A stretch of DNA of 10,017 nucleotides, from NCBI GenBank assembly GCA_947258735.1, contig CAMYJJ010000100.1, forward strand, positions 1 through 10,017, in the 5' to 3' direction. The notes beneath the pieces are model-generated. The model ran no database searches, was not told the DNA's origin, and saw nothing but the letters and a program-made list of their open reading frames with translations. Shown here piece after piece: positions 1 through 6,861 of this stretch (the stretch's first letter is position 1; each line of letters begins with the position of its first letter). Both the position numbers and the translations under genes were made by a program. The DNA comes from Thermodesulfovibrionia bacterium (GTDB lineage Bacteria > Nitrospirota > Thermodesulfovibrionia > UBA6902).

Positions 1-232
1 TTCTTACCTGAACTATCCATTCTGTATCATTGATTTTATCCACTTTGAGAACTGAGTGACCATAATTAAGCATGGCCTTCGGGATACTGGACGATGCTTC
101 GGGATAGTCAAGCAATATTTCTATGATCTGTCCCACTTCAATGGCTTCAACTCCGAGTTTGGATTTGACCAGAGTATAGGGGCAGACTTCTCCTCTTATA
201 TCGAGTTTTTTATCTATCTTTATATCATTCAT
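1..232 (-). CDS. TusA-family sulfur carrier protein (partial, C-terminal end cut by window edge)
   Basis: Reading the minus strand from 232 gives a small protein that begins MNDIKIDKKLDIRGEVCPYT. The LDxRGxxCP signature with Cys17-Pro18 is that of TusA/SirA-family proteins, where the cysteine carries a persulfide sulfur that is passed to a partner protein. About 77 codons are visible and the family is usually 75-80 residues, so only the last few codons are missing. The second position after CP is Thr (CPYT) rather than the Pro of E. coli TusA (CPxP). The start is supported by a strong AAGGAGG at 250-244. The gene begins one base after the hom stop codon, so it is almost certainly co-transcribed and translationally coupled with homoserine dehydrogenase. 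From that pairing I infer a role in sulfur delivery for homocysteine/methionine synthesis; the sequence alone does not prove it. Confidence 0.85.
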   Translation of the reverse strand, partial: MNDIKIDKKLDIRGEVCPYTLVKSKLGVEAIEVGQIIEILLDYPEASSSIPKAMLNYGHSVLKVDKINDTEWIVQVR

Positions 233-233
233 G

Positions 234-1544
234 CTATGCGTTTCCTCCTTCGACTCTGAGGTAAAGCGGTTTGCCTGACACAACCCTTAATTTCTTTATT
301 TCCTTAAGCGCCTTCATCATGTCCTTTTCCTTAGCTTCATGTGTCATTAAAACCATTGAAACCGCTTTTTCCTTTTTTCTTCCTTTTTGAATCATCGATT
401 CTATACTTATATTGTTATCACCCAGAATGCCTGATATCTTTGATAAAACTCCGGGCTTGTCAATTGCCGACATTCGCAGGTAGTAACAGGTCGATATATC
501 GTCCATCTTTTTTACTTTCAGACCTGGCCTGCCCGATATCTCAAAGCTTTGCATTCGGCAGGCAGCTCCGGCACTGATGTTTCTCGCAATATCTGCAATA
601 TCACTGACTACGGCACTGCCTGTAGGCATATCTCCGGCACCTTTCCCATAATACAGTCCGGCGCCGGTTGCATCTCCTTCAACATAAATGGCATTGAATA
701 CGCCGTTAACACCTGCAATGGGCATCTTCTCCTGGACCATGGTAGGATGCACTCTCAATTCGACCTCTCTGCCGGAAGGTTTGGCTATTGCCAGCAGCTT
801 TATTTTAAATCCAAATTCAGAGGCAAACTGAATATCCAGCGGCGTAATCCCTGTTATTCCCTGGGTATATATTTTCTTCAGCGATATCGGCAGTCCATAT
901 GCAAGTGATGCAAGTATTGCAAGCTTGTGGGCTGAATCAATACCCTCTATATCAAACGTGGGATCTGCCTCTGCATACCCGAGGTCCTGTGCTTCTTTAA
1001 GGGTGCTGCTGAAATCAACCCCTTCTTCTGTCATCTTTGTCAAAATATAATTTGCCGTACCATTAATTATCCCAAAAATATTTCCTATGTTATTACCGAT
1101 CAATGATTCTCTTACGACTTTTATAATCGGGATGCTCCCTGCAACCGATGCCTCAAATCCGACGGCAACACCATGCTTATGCGCGGTCCGGAATATTTCC
1201 TGCCCCTTCTCAGCGAGGAGGGCCTTGTTGGCAGTAACAACATGCTTACCATTCCTAATGGCTGCAAGGATAAATTCCTTTGCAGGATGAATGCCCCCTA
1301 TCAATTCAACGACTATATCAATTTCCGGATCATTTAAAATGCTCTTGGCATCCTTTGTCAGCACTCCCCGGGGTAATGAAATTCCCCTGTCTGTTTTAGT
1401 ATCCAGATCAGCAATGTTTTTGAGTTTTAATGAAGTGCCAAGCTGCGCCCGAAGTTCCCTGCGTCTCCTCAGCAATATCTTTGCAGTTCCTGCACCGACG
1501 GTGCCAAATCCGATAATGCCGATGTTAATATCCCTGTTTTTCAT
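234..1544 (-). CDS. hom: Homoserine dehydrogenase with C-terminal ACT domain
   Basis: This enzyme reduces aspartate semialdehyde to homoserine with NAD(P)H, at the branch to threonine and methionine. At 436 residues it has the full length of the ACT-containing bacterial form. Visible parts are the Rossmann motif GFGTVGAGT (residues 12-20), the TANKALLA segment with Lys107, the catalytic stretch GYAEADPTFDIEG (189-201) followed by Lys207, the GKGAGDMPTGSAVVSD segment (300-315), and an ACT domain from about residue 354 (YYLRMSAIDKPGVLSKISGI) that usually gives threonine feedback control. The start at 1544 is the only one that keeps the Rossmann strand; I see no clear Shine-Dalgarno before it. 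The tusA-like gene follows one base after the TAG stop. An aminotransferase gene lies upstream, separated by a terminator, so hom should have its own promoter. Confidence 0.95.
   Translation of the reverse strand: MKNRDINIGIIGFGTVGAGTAKILLRRRRELRAQLGTSLKLKNIADLDTKTDRGISLPRGVLTKDAKSILNDPEIDIVVELIGGIHPAKEFILAAIRNGKHVVTANKALLAEKGQEIFRTAHKHGVAVGFEASVAGSIPIIKVVRESLIGNNIGNIFGIINGTANYILTKMTEEGVDFSSTLKEAQDLGYAEADPTFDIEGIDSAHKLAILASLAYGLPISLKKIYTQGITGITPLDIQFASEFGFKIKLLAIAKPSGREVELRVHPTMVQEKMPIAGVNGVFNAIYVEGDATGAGLYYGKGAGDMPTGSAVVSDIADIARNISAGAACRMQSFEISGRPGLKVKKMDDISTCYYLRMSAIDKPGVLSKISGILGDNNISIESMIQKGRKKEKAVSMVLMTHEAKEKDMMKALKEIKKLRVVSGKPLYLRVEGGNA
244..250 (-). promoter_or_regulatory. Ribosome binding site for tusA, inside the end of hom
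   Basis: AAGGAGG on the minus strand lies 11 bases before the ATG at 232 and within the last codons of hom. It fixes the tusA start and suggests coupled translation of the two genes. Confidence 0.75.
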
Positions 1545-1599
1545 ATAATTTAAGAACGTGAAAAAGTATGGTTAATACCGCCATAATTTGTAACTAAAT

Positions 1600-1629
1600 A
1601 TTATGCTCTAAATAGTCAGTATTATTCAA
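1600..1629 (-). promoter_or_regulatory. Candidate sigma-70 promoter for hom-tusA
   Basis: On the minus strand TTGAAT (1629-1624) and CATAAT (1605-1600) are separated by 18 bases and would give a leader of about 50 bases before hom. The -10 matches consensus at 5 of 6 positions, the -35 at 4 of 6. A promoter is expected here because a terminator lies just upstream, but this is a match by eye only. Confidence 0.35.
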
Positions 1630-1697
1630 GAGTTAACCTCAAGAATGCATTTCTCACATTAATCTGCCAATTTCTCCCTGAATTGAGAAAATGAACA

Positions 1698-1728
1698 AAT
1701 AAAAAAAGGACAGCCGCCAGGACTGCCC
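1698..1728 (-). terminator. Rho-independent terminator after the aminotransferase gene
   Basis: On the minus strand an 8-base-pair stem (GGGCAGTC / GGCTGTCC, two G-U pairs) closes a 5-base loop CTGGC and is followed directly by seven T residues and further A/T. It begins 31 bases after the aminotransferase stop codon, a classical intrinsic terminator that separates this gene from hom. Confidence 0.85.
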
Positions 1729-1758
1729 TGATATTATAACCACTTATAAATACTGCTA

Positions 1759-2931
1759 TTATTTATTAAGGGCCTTTTTAATTCCTTTTGTAGCCTGACG
1801 TATGCGATGTTCATTTTCTACCAGAGCAAAACGAACATACCCTTCACCTGCAGGCCCAAAGCCGATGCCCGGAGACACGGCGACCCCGGCCTCCTTAATT
1901 AAATATTTTGATAATTCAAGTGAGTCCATGTCTTTGAACGGCTCCGGGATTTTAGCCCAGACAAACATGGTTGCCTTTGGAGGTTCTATGTCCCAACCGG
2001 CATTTTTAAGTCCGTGAATCAGCACATTGCGCCTGTTTTCATACACCTTTGCAATGTCCCTGACACACTCCTGGGGGCCCCGCAGGGCAATGATACTTGC
2101 AATCTGTATTGGCTGAAACATGCCATAATCAAGGTAGCTCTTTATCGTTGTGAGGGCCTCCACGATTTCCCTGTTTCCGCAGCAGAAACCGACTCGCCAT
2201 CCTGCCATTGAATAGCTCTTTGTCAATGAAAAGAATTCTACCCCGACATCCTTGGCACCCGGTACCTGAAGAAAGCTGGGAGGCTGATACCCGTCAAAGG
2301 TCAGATCAGCATAAGCAAAGTCATGGAGAACAATGATATTGTTCTCTTTAGCAAAATCTACAACTTTCCTGAAAAACGCCTCATCAGTACACGTTGTCGT
2401 AGGATTATGGGGAAAATTTATGAGCAGGATCTTGGGCCTGGGCCACGCAGCCTTAAACTCATTTTCCATGGCTTCAAAAAAATCAGCGTCCTTCTGAACC
2501 GGTATGCTTCTCACATCACCGCCTGCAAGAATGAAGCTGTAGGGATGAATCGGATATGCAGGCGCCGGTGTCAGTATAAGATCTCCCGGTTCTACCATTG
2601 CATAGGCAAGGTGTGAAAGACCCTCTTTGGACCCGATTGAAATTACTGCTTCTGTTTCGTGGTCCAGATCAACATCAAAACGTCTCTTATACCACTCACA
2701 TATCGCAAGCCTTAACTGCGTGATGCCTTTAGAGGCAGAGTACCTGTGGTTCTTTGGATTTCTTGCAGCTTCAACCAGTTTTTCAACGATATGCTCAGGA
2801 GTGGGCAGATCAGGATTTCCCATTCCCAGATCAATGATATCTTCTCCTTTTCGTCTGGCATCCATCTTAAGCTTATTCACAATGGAAAACACATAAGGAG
2901 GAAGTCTTCTCACCCTTTTAAATTCGTGCAT
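1759..2931 (-). CDS. alaC: AlaC-type class I/II aminotransferase (PLP)
   Basis: A fold-type I PLP aminotransferase of 390 residues. Visible are the N-terminal substrate-loop region [12 protein letters not shown] (34-45), NFPHNPT (172-178) with the PLP-ring Asn176, the HDFAYADL segment (203-210) with Asp204 and Tyr207, the Schiff-base lysine Lys238 in [14 protein letters not shown], and the carboxylate-binding arginine region YVRFALVE near the C-terminus. The pattern fits the AlaC branch (glutamate-pyruvate transaminase) related to LL-diaminopimelate and aspartate aminotransferases, so the exact amino-acid pair is uncertain. The start has a good AAGGAG five bases upstream (2942-2937). It lies between lipA and hom and ends at a strong terminator. 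In some Deltaproteobacteria, as I recall, an aminotransferase of this type stands next to hom, which would fit amino-group supply for the aspartate family. Confidence 0.88.
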   Translation of the reverse strand: MHEFKRVRRLPPYVFSIVNKLKMDARRKGEDIIDLGMGNPDLPTPEHIVEKLVEAARNPKNHRYSASKGITQLRLAICEWYKRRFDVDLDHETEAVISIGSKEGLSHLAYAMVEPGDLILTPAPAYPIHPYSFILAGGDVRSIPVQKDADFFEAMENEFKAAWPRPKILLINFPHNPTTTCTDEAFFRKVVDFAKENNIIVLHDFAYADLTFDGYQPPSFLQVPGAKDVGVEFFSLTKSYSMAGWRVGFCCGNREIVEALTTIKSYLDYGMFQPIQIASIIALRGPQECVRDIAKVYENRRNVLIHGLKNAGWDIEPPKATMFVWAKIPEPFKDMDSLELSKYLIKEAGVAVSPGIGFGPAGEGYVRFALVENEHRIRQATKGIKKALNK

Positions 2932-2936
2932 GTAAT

Positions 2937-2942
2937 CTCCTT
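2937..2942 (-). promoter_or_regulatory. Ribosome binding site of the aminotransferase gene
   Basis: AAGGAG on the minus strand, five bases before the ATG at 2931; it confirms that start. Confidence 0.75.
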
Positions 2943-2972
2943 CTTAATATAGTTTGTGAATAAACTGCCTGT

Positions 2973-3000
2973 TGTCATGTCCGAAGCCTGCCGGAATCAC
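2973..3000 (-). repeat. Degraded single arm of the inverted-repeat element seen at 5609-5683
   Basis: The plus strand reads TGTCAT at 2973, then a short variable stretch, then CCGGAATCAC at 2991-3000. This matches one arm of the larger element downstream of the SDR gene (TGTCATTCCGG ... CCGGAATCCAG) with small gaps. It looks like a half or decayed copy of the same dispersed family. Confidence 0.4.
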
Positions 3001-3016
3001 ATACAAACGATTTGAG

Positions 3017-3045
3017 TTTATACACAAGCACTAACTGATTCTCAG
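3017..3045 (-). promoter_or_regulatory. Candidate promoter for the aminotransferase gene
   Basis: Minus strand CTGAGA (3045-3040) and TATAAA (3022-3017) are 17 bases apart. A promoter is expected in this 166-base gap because lipA ends in a terminator-like hairpin. The -35 match is modest (4 of 6). Confidence 0.3.
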
Positions 3046-3089
3046 ATGAAACAGATTAACACAAAACAACTATCTTTTAAAGAGTATTG

Positions 3090-3124
3090 AAAAAAAATCA
3101 GCCACGATCTGTGATATGCTGACT
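3090..3124 (-). terminator. Terminator overlapping the end of lipA
   Basis: Minus strand AGTCAGC (3124-3118) pairs with GCTGATT (3102-3096), and an inner CAC/GTG pair with a 4-base bulge sits inside it. Eight T residues (3097-3090) follow, the first two of which can also pair in the stem. The hairpin includes the lipA TGA stop codon itself. Confidence 0.55.
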
Positions 3125-3970
3125 CACTGCGGATGCTTCTTCAAAAAGGTCTCCTGCGCCCATGGAGCTTCTGGTCAAGGGAGAAGAAGCGACAGCTTTG
3201 AACCCTATTTCAAGGGCCCTCTCTTTGTACTGTTCAAATACTTCAGGATGAATATATTCGATTACGGGTATATTGGTCCTCGCCGGCTGCAGATACTGAC
3301 CTATGGTCAGGAAATCACACCCGGCATTCCTCAGGTCCTGCATCACCGTAACGACTTCTTCATACGTTTCACCAAGTCCGGCCATGATACCTGATTTTGT
3401 GCTGATGGCCGGGGCGATTTTTTTGGCCTTATTAAGCACGTTCAGAGACAGCAGGTACTCAGCCTGGGGCCTCACTGTTTCATACAGACGCGGTACAGTT
3501 TCAACATTGTGATTGAATACATCAGGGCCGGCCTCTAAAACAGTTTGAATATCCTGAGTATTGCCTTTAAAATCTGGGGTCAAAACCTCTATTTTTATTG
3601 ATTTGTTTGATTTCCTTACCGCTTCGATGGTTTGTGCAAACTGCCATGCTCCTCCGTCTTCCAGATCGTCTCTTGTAACTGAAGTGATGACAACAAATTC
3701 AAGCCCGAGTTCCACCGCTGCCTCTGCAACCCTTTCTGCTTCATCAGGATCGGAAGGGAGAGGAGTGAGCGAATCAACGGCGCAAAAAGAGCAGTTTCTG
3801 GTACACCGGTCTCCGAGGATCATGAAGGTAGCCGTATTTTTTGAAAAGCATGTTCCCTGATTCGGACAACGGGCCTCTTCACAGACAGTTGAAAGTCTGT
3901 ATTTTCTTAAAATTCTTTTTGTCTCGTGAGTACCGGTTAACGGCACTTTTATCCACTCTGGATGTCGCAT
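3098..3970 (-). CDS. lipA: Lipoyl synthase (radical SAM)
   Basis: LipA inserts two sulfur atoms into protein-bound octanoyl groups to make the lipoyl cofactor of 2-oxoacid dehydrogenases and the glycine cleavage system. The 290-residue protein has the auxiliary cluster motif CEEARCPNQGTC with Cys30, Cys35 and Cys41, the radical-SAM motif CTRNCSFC with Cys56, Cys60 and Cys63, and the conserved RSS segment at 267-269 whose serine is a ligand of the auxiliary cluster in characterised homologues. The usual RSSY is RSSM here. The N-terminal PEWIKV segment matches the family start. No Shine-Dalgarno is visible before the ATG, no other ATG, GTG or TTG start is in frame upstream before a stop, and a TTGACA box lies so close that the mRNA may be leaderless. 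lipB is not adjacent, so octanoyl transfer must be encoded elsewhere. Confidence 0.97.
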   Translation of the reverse strand: MRHPEWIKVPLTGTHETKRILRKYRLSTVCEEARCPNQGTCFSKNTATFMILGDRCTRNCSFCAVDSLTPLPSDPDEAERVAEAAVELGLEFVVITSVTRDDLEDGGAWQFAQTIEAVRKSNKSIKIEVLTPDFKGNTQDIQTVLEAGPDVFNHNVETVPRLYETVRPQAEYLLSLNVLNKAKKIAPAISTKSGIMAGLGETYEEVVTVMQDLRNAGCDFLTIGQYLQPARTNIPVIEYIHPEVFEQYKERALEIGFKAVASSPLTRSSMGAGDLFEEASAVSQHITDRG

Positions 3971-3977
3971 AATCGTA

Positions 3978-4007
3978 AAAGTAACTGATTTATTGCGGAT
4001 ATGTCAA
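3978..4007 (-). promoter_or_regulatory. Candidate lipA promoter positioned for a leaderless transcript
   Basis: Minus strand has a perfect TTGACA (4007-4002), an 18-base spacer and a weak -10 TACTTT (3983-3978). Only seven bases separate the -10 from the lipA ATG, so transcription would begin at or next to the start codon. The -10 is poor, so this is tentative. Confidence 0.4.
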
Positions 4008-4194
4008 TTATTAAGGAACGCCTATCCTAGCAGCATGAATTGGCAACTATTTTAATTTAATGAACAAAATGCGTGCCTGAGAATTTTCCTGTTATTTATT
4101 AGGTAACATTATAAAAGCATAAATTCTTTTTAGTAGACTGCTGCCCGTTTTCATTGTAAATAAATTATATAGAACAGAGACAGATCATGCAGAG

Positions 4195-4200
4195 AAAGGA
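4195..4200 (+). promoter_or_regulatory. Ribosome binding site of the two-CW/PilZ gene
   Basis: AAAGGA seven bases before the ATG at 4208 supports that start. The rest of the 237-base divergent gap between lipA and this gene is A/T-rich; I found no convincing plus-strand promoter in it. Confidence 0.6.
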
Positions 4201-4207
4201 TTGAAAA

Positions 4208-4855
4208 ATGAATGACAAACTGAACTGCTGGGAATACATGGAATGCGGAAGGGAACCAAAAGGAATTGAGGATCGAATGTATGACACATGTTCTGTTCCC
4301 ACATTCACTGAAGCTGACGGCTTGAATGATGGTAAGAATGGCGGCAGGATATGCTGGGCTATTGCCGGAACATTTGGTAATGGAAACGTGACTGGTAAAT
4401 ATGCGTGTGAAAAATTCTCATGTGCAAATTGTGATTTCTTCAAACTTGTCAGTGATGAGCAGGGAGTGGAATGTTTTGAAATAATAAGACCCGTTCAGAT
4501 GAGCCGATTCAAAAAGAAACATACAGAAGTCCTATCAGATGTTGTTGAAAGACGATCAAATGCGCGGTGGCCTTCAAACCTGAGTACATGTTTCAGCTGC
4601 TGTAACATCGATTACTCAGGCACAGTGACCAATATATCTGAAACAGGGATGTTTATTACTACCAGAAATATGTGCTATCCGGATAATGCACAATTTGAAC
4701 TGCAATTGGATATACAGAATAAACTTCTTATACTGCCGGTCAGAATGTGCAGGCTCATCATCTCTCCTGACCTGGAAGACGGCATGGGAGTTGAAATTAT
4801 CAACCCGCCGCAAAGTTATCTTCTCTCATTGGAAAAGCTGAAACTGCATAATTAA
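4208..4855 (+). CDS. Two-CW domain plus PilZ domain protein, cysteine-rich
   Basis: The 215-residue protein has two parts. Residues 1-95 match the two-CW pattern: NCWEYMECGREP (Cys7-Trp8, Cys13), then GGRICWAIAGTF (Cys49-Trp50), then Cys67 and CANCDFF (Cys72, Cys75), a module found next to signalling domains in many environmental bacteria. Residues 114-215 look like a PilZ c-di-GMP-binding domain, with RSNAR (116-120, the RxxxR motif) and NISETG (142-147, the D/NxSxxG motif). The PilZ part carries extra cysteines, including CFSCC at 128-132; the whole protein has 13 cysteines. There is no signal peptide or membrane segment, so it is probably cytoplasmic. I infer a c-di-GMP effector whose N-terminal half binds metal or senses redox state or a ligand; the target is unknown. 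It is the only plus-strand gene in this part and converges on bioD with 38 bases between the stops. Confidence 0.8.
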   Translation: MNDKLNCWEYMECGREPKGIEDRMYDTCSVPTFTEADGLNDGKNGGRICWAIAGTFGNGNVTGKYACEKFSCANCDFFKLVSDEQGVECFEIIRPVQMSRFKKKHTEVLSDVVERRSNARWPSNLSTCFSCCNIDYSGTVTNISETGMFITTRNMCYPDNAQFELQLDIQNKLLILPVRMCRLIISPDLEDGMGVEIINPPQSYLLSLEKLKLHN

Positions 4856-4893
4856 TTTGGCCATTTCAGTGCCCCGGCCTTATAAAGCACAGA

Positions 4894-5583
4894 TTACATC
4901 AACTGTCCGGCTATACGATTAAATACTTTATGTGCAGTAACATTTTCAGGCCGCATCAGGTGCGGGATGTTCCCGATGACAGGAACCCTCCCAAGGCAGG
5001 AGATTGCATCCGGATTAGTTTTGTGTGATATATCTCTGTGTATTTTTACAGCATGATTAATAATAAAACCCGCTACGTCAATGCCTTTTCTACGTGCAGC
5101 TTCTACTGTTAACAGTGAATGGTTAATGGTACCCAGACCGGGCCTTGCAATGATGATAATGGGCAGACCAAGGTCCATGATCAGGTCAAGGAAGAGATAT
5201 GTTCCATAAAGAGGAACCATAATCCCTCCGGCCCCCTCTGCAATTATCACGTCATATTTCCCTGCCAGTTTCTTAAATGCATTTAATATTTTTCTTTTCT
5301 CAATTTGAACACCCTCCTGTCCAGCAGCAATGGACGGTGCAAGTGGGTTTCTCAACCTGTAGGGATTGATTGTATCAATCGGTTCATCAGTGCCGGACGC
5401 TTTAATCAGCTTTAATGTATCTTCAGGTACAAGCTGTCCACGTCTGACTCTGCACCCCGTCTCAACCGGTTTCATCGGACACACATTGATCCCCTGCTCT
5501 TTCATGGCCCTAATCAAACCGGCAGCTACAAAAGTCTTGCCGACCCCTGTATCAGTCCCTGTTACAAAATAACCTTTGTTCAT
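4894..5583 (-). CDS. bioD: ATP-dependent dethiobiotin synthetase
   Basis: BioD closes the ureido ring of 7,8-diaminopelargonate with CO2 and ATP, the step before biotin synthase. The 229-residue protein shows the P-loop GTDTGVGKT (9-17), the substrate-binding MKPVETGC segment with Lys38 (37-44), and EGAGGIMVPL (116-125), all in the expected order and at the expected length. No Shine-Dalgarno is evident before the ATG. The gene is last in the minus-strand biotin cluster, 168 bases after the SDR reductase gene, and the gap holds an inverted-repeat element. It may be read from the SDR promoter or from one I cannot identify. I see no good terminator in the 38 bases between its stop and that of the convergent two-CW/PilZ gene. 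Confidence 0.95.
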   Translation of the reverse strand: MNKGYFVTGTDTGVGKTFVAAGLIRAMKEQGINVCPMKPVETGCRVRRGQLVPEDTLKLIKASGTDEPIDTINPYRLRNPLAPSIAAGQEGVQIEKRKILNAFKKLAGKYDVIIAEGAGGIMVPLYGTYLFLDLIMDLGLPIIIIARPGLGTINHSLLTVEAARRKGIDVAGFIINHAVKIHRDISHKTNPDAISCLGRVPVIGNIPHLMRPENVTAHKVFNRIAGQLM

Positions 5584-5608
5584 TATATATTTAAAGTACC
5601 AACGTTCT

Positions 5609-5683
5609 TGTCATTCCGGTAGTCCTTAAGCCGGAATCCAGTTTTTAAAAACTTCTGGATGCCGGATCAAGCCCGGCATGACA
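5609..5683. repeat. Inverted-repeat extragenic element (REP/MITE-like)
   Basis: Left arm 5609-5641 begins TGTCATTCCGG and ends CCGGAATCCAG. The reverse complement of the right arm 5655-5683 begins TGTCATGCCGGG and ends CCGGCATCCAG. The arms are near-identical with one four-base length difference and flank a 13-base A/T spacer, so the unit can fold into a long hairpin. It lies in the gap between the SDR gene and bioD. Such elements are dispersed in many proteobacterial and Nitrospirota genomes; a degraded arm occurs at 2973-3000. Confidence 0.75.
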
Positions 5684-5751
5684 GCAATGTATCATTAAAA
5701 GAGGATATGTATTATCGTTATAGTTCTTACTATTTATTTTTTAACTCTCAT

Positions 5752-6459
5752 TTAAATTATTCTGCTATCCAGATTAAATACCTGCCCAGTTATTCCGGTT
5801 GTGGTTACAAGATGACATATGAATTCAGCAATATTGTGTGGTTCAGAAAATCTATGATCAATGCTGTGATTCAGGGCCTCATCCTGAGCTTTTCCGCTTG
5901 ATGCAGATCCCATGCCTGTCATCATATAGCCGGGAAGCACCGCATTAACCATTATGTCATACCTTCCCAGTTCAACTGCAGCTGATCTGGTCAATCCGAT
6001 GAGCGCTGCTTTTGAGGAAGCATACGCTGATAATCCCTGTTTTCCCTTTATCCCGGCATAGGACGAGATATTGATAATGTGACCCTTTCGCTGTTTTATC
6101 ATCTGCCCTGCAGCTGCTTTAGTCATATTGAATGGGCCTTTCAAGTTGGTGTCCAATACGTCTGCAAACATATCCTCAGATGTTTTTATAAGCAGGGACT
6201 CTTTTGTAATGCCGGCATTATTAACGAGAAGGTCTACCCTGCCCCATGTATCAATTACTGTCTTTACAAGATGCTGTGCATCATTGTGGGATCTGACATC
6301 ACCCTTTAAGACTAATGAATTGTTTATTCCCTCTGATGTATTATCCGCACTCTCGCGGTCAGTATGATAATGGACCGCTACTTTATAGTTTCTTTTTCCA
6401 AGAGCCAGGGCAATGGATTTTCCAAGACCTCTTGATGAACCAGTGACTATACAGACCAT
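5752..6459 (-). CDS. FabG-like SDR oxidoreductase, probable 3-oxoacyl-ACP reductase
   Basis: A classical short-chain dehydrogenase/reductase of 235 residues with the cofactor motif TGSSRGLG (6-13), NNAG (80-83), Asn105, and the catalytic Ser133-Tyr146-Lys150 with exactly the FabG spacing. The C-terminal TGQVFNLD is the usual end of the family, so the gene is complete although it ends slightly early. FabG reduces 3-oxoacyl-ACP with NADPH in the fatty-acid cycle. Because the gene lies between bioF and bioD, I infer a dedicated reductase for the pimeloyl (biotin-precursor) chain, as seen in some biotin operons that carry fatty-acid genes; a general fatty-acid or other SDR role is equally allowed by the sequence. 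There is no clear ribosome binding site. The toxin-antitoxin pair lies directly upstream. Confidence 0.85.
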   Translation of the reverse strand: MVCIVTGSSRGLGKSIALALGKRNYKVAVHYHTDRESADNTSEGINNSLVLKGDVRSHNDAQHLVKTVIDTWGRVDLLVNNAGITKESLLIKTSEDMFADVLDTNLKGPFNMTKAAAGQMIKQRKGHIINISSYAGIKGKQGLSAYASSKAALIGLTRSAAVELGRYDIMVNAVLPGYMMTGMGSASSGKAQDEALNHSIDHRFSEPHNIAEFICHLVTTTGITGQVFNLDSRII

Positions 6460-6483
6460 TGAATTTATGTTTTATTACTGTTG

Positions 6484-6511
6484 AAGGACACATTCCAAGA
6501 GATGTGTCCTT
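6484..6511. terminator. Perfect 10-bp hairpin between hepT and the SDR gene
   Basis: AAGGACACAT (6484-6493) and ATGTGTCCTT (6502-6511) form a perfect stem around an 8-base loop, six bases after the hepT stop. On the minus strand no T-run follows (CAACAG), so it is not a textbook terminator for hepT. On the plus strand TTTTCTGTT follows, which is a better but still imperfect signal, although no plus-strand gene precedes it. It could slow transcription or stabilise the hepT message end. Confidence 0.45.
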
Positions 6512-6516
6512 TTCTG

Positions 6517-6861
6517 TTATTGGGATTTTTTTAGTAATTTATTGAGAGATGGCTTAACGTCTGGCAGATTTTCTGTTATGATTTTCCAGATGATGTTCAG
6601 ATCTATCCCAAAATCTTCATGAGCAATTATATTTCTAAGTCCAGTCATTCTGTGCCAGGGGACTTCTTTCGAAATCTCTTTATAATTGCCAGGTATTCTT
6701 TTAGCAGCTTCACCTATTATTTCCAAATTTCTTACAACAGCATCAATTGTCTTACTGTCATCAATAAAGGACTTGTAATTTAATTCACTGATGTAAAGTT
6801 CAATTTTCTCGATAGATTCAATGATATCCTCCAGAAACATGAGGTATGACCTATCATTCAT
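6517..6861 (-). CDS. HepT-like HEPN ribonuclease toxin (DUF86 family)
   Basis: A 114-residue helical protein of the HEPN/DUF86 type. It has the conserved NLEIIGEAAKRI helix (45-56) and the RNIIAH motif (Arg76-His81, the Rx4H RNase motif). In characterised HepT toxins the motif continues as HxY and the tyrosine is modified by the partner MntA; here the sequence is HEDF, with Asp83 in place of that tyrosine. The ATG overlaps the mntA stop codon (ATGA), so the two are co-translated with the antitoxin first. Such proteins cut RNA, with tRNA a known target, and act in toxin-antitoxin or defence roles. The gene is of lower G+C than its biotin neighbours. It could be functional, or inactive as a toxin, given the changed tyrosine. 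Confidence 0.9.
   Translation of the reverse strand: MNDRSYLMFLEDIIESIEKIELYISELNYKSFIDDSKTIDAVVRNLEIIGEAAKRIPGNYKEISKEVPWHRMTGLRNIIAHEDFGIDLNIIWKIITENLPDVKPSLNKLLKKSQ

Noticed and set aside
549..908. 119-residue plus-strand frame inside hom
   Set aside because: It is antisense to well-conserved Hom sequence and shows no domain; the other short plus-strand frames in 341-3860 are rejected for the same reason.
1545..1697. SAM or threonine-type leader control of hom
   Set aside because: No conserved riboswitch core, leader peptide rich in threonine/isoleucine, or attenuator hairpin was found in this gap.
4165..4443. 92-residue minus-strand frame opposite the two-CW gene
   Set aside because: It lies on the complement of the conserved CW and cysteine motifs and has no features of its own.
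4856..4893. Possible bidirectional terminator between the convergent two-CW/PilZ and bioD genes
   Set aside because: Only a 4-base GGCC/GGCC stem with a long loop and no T-run could be found.
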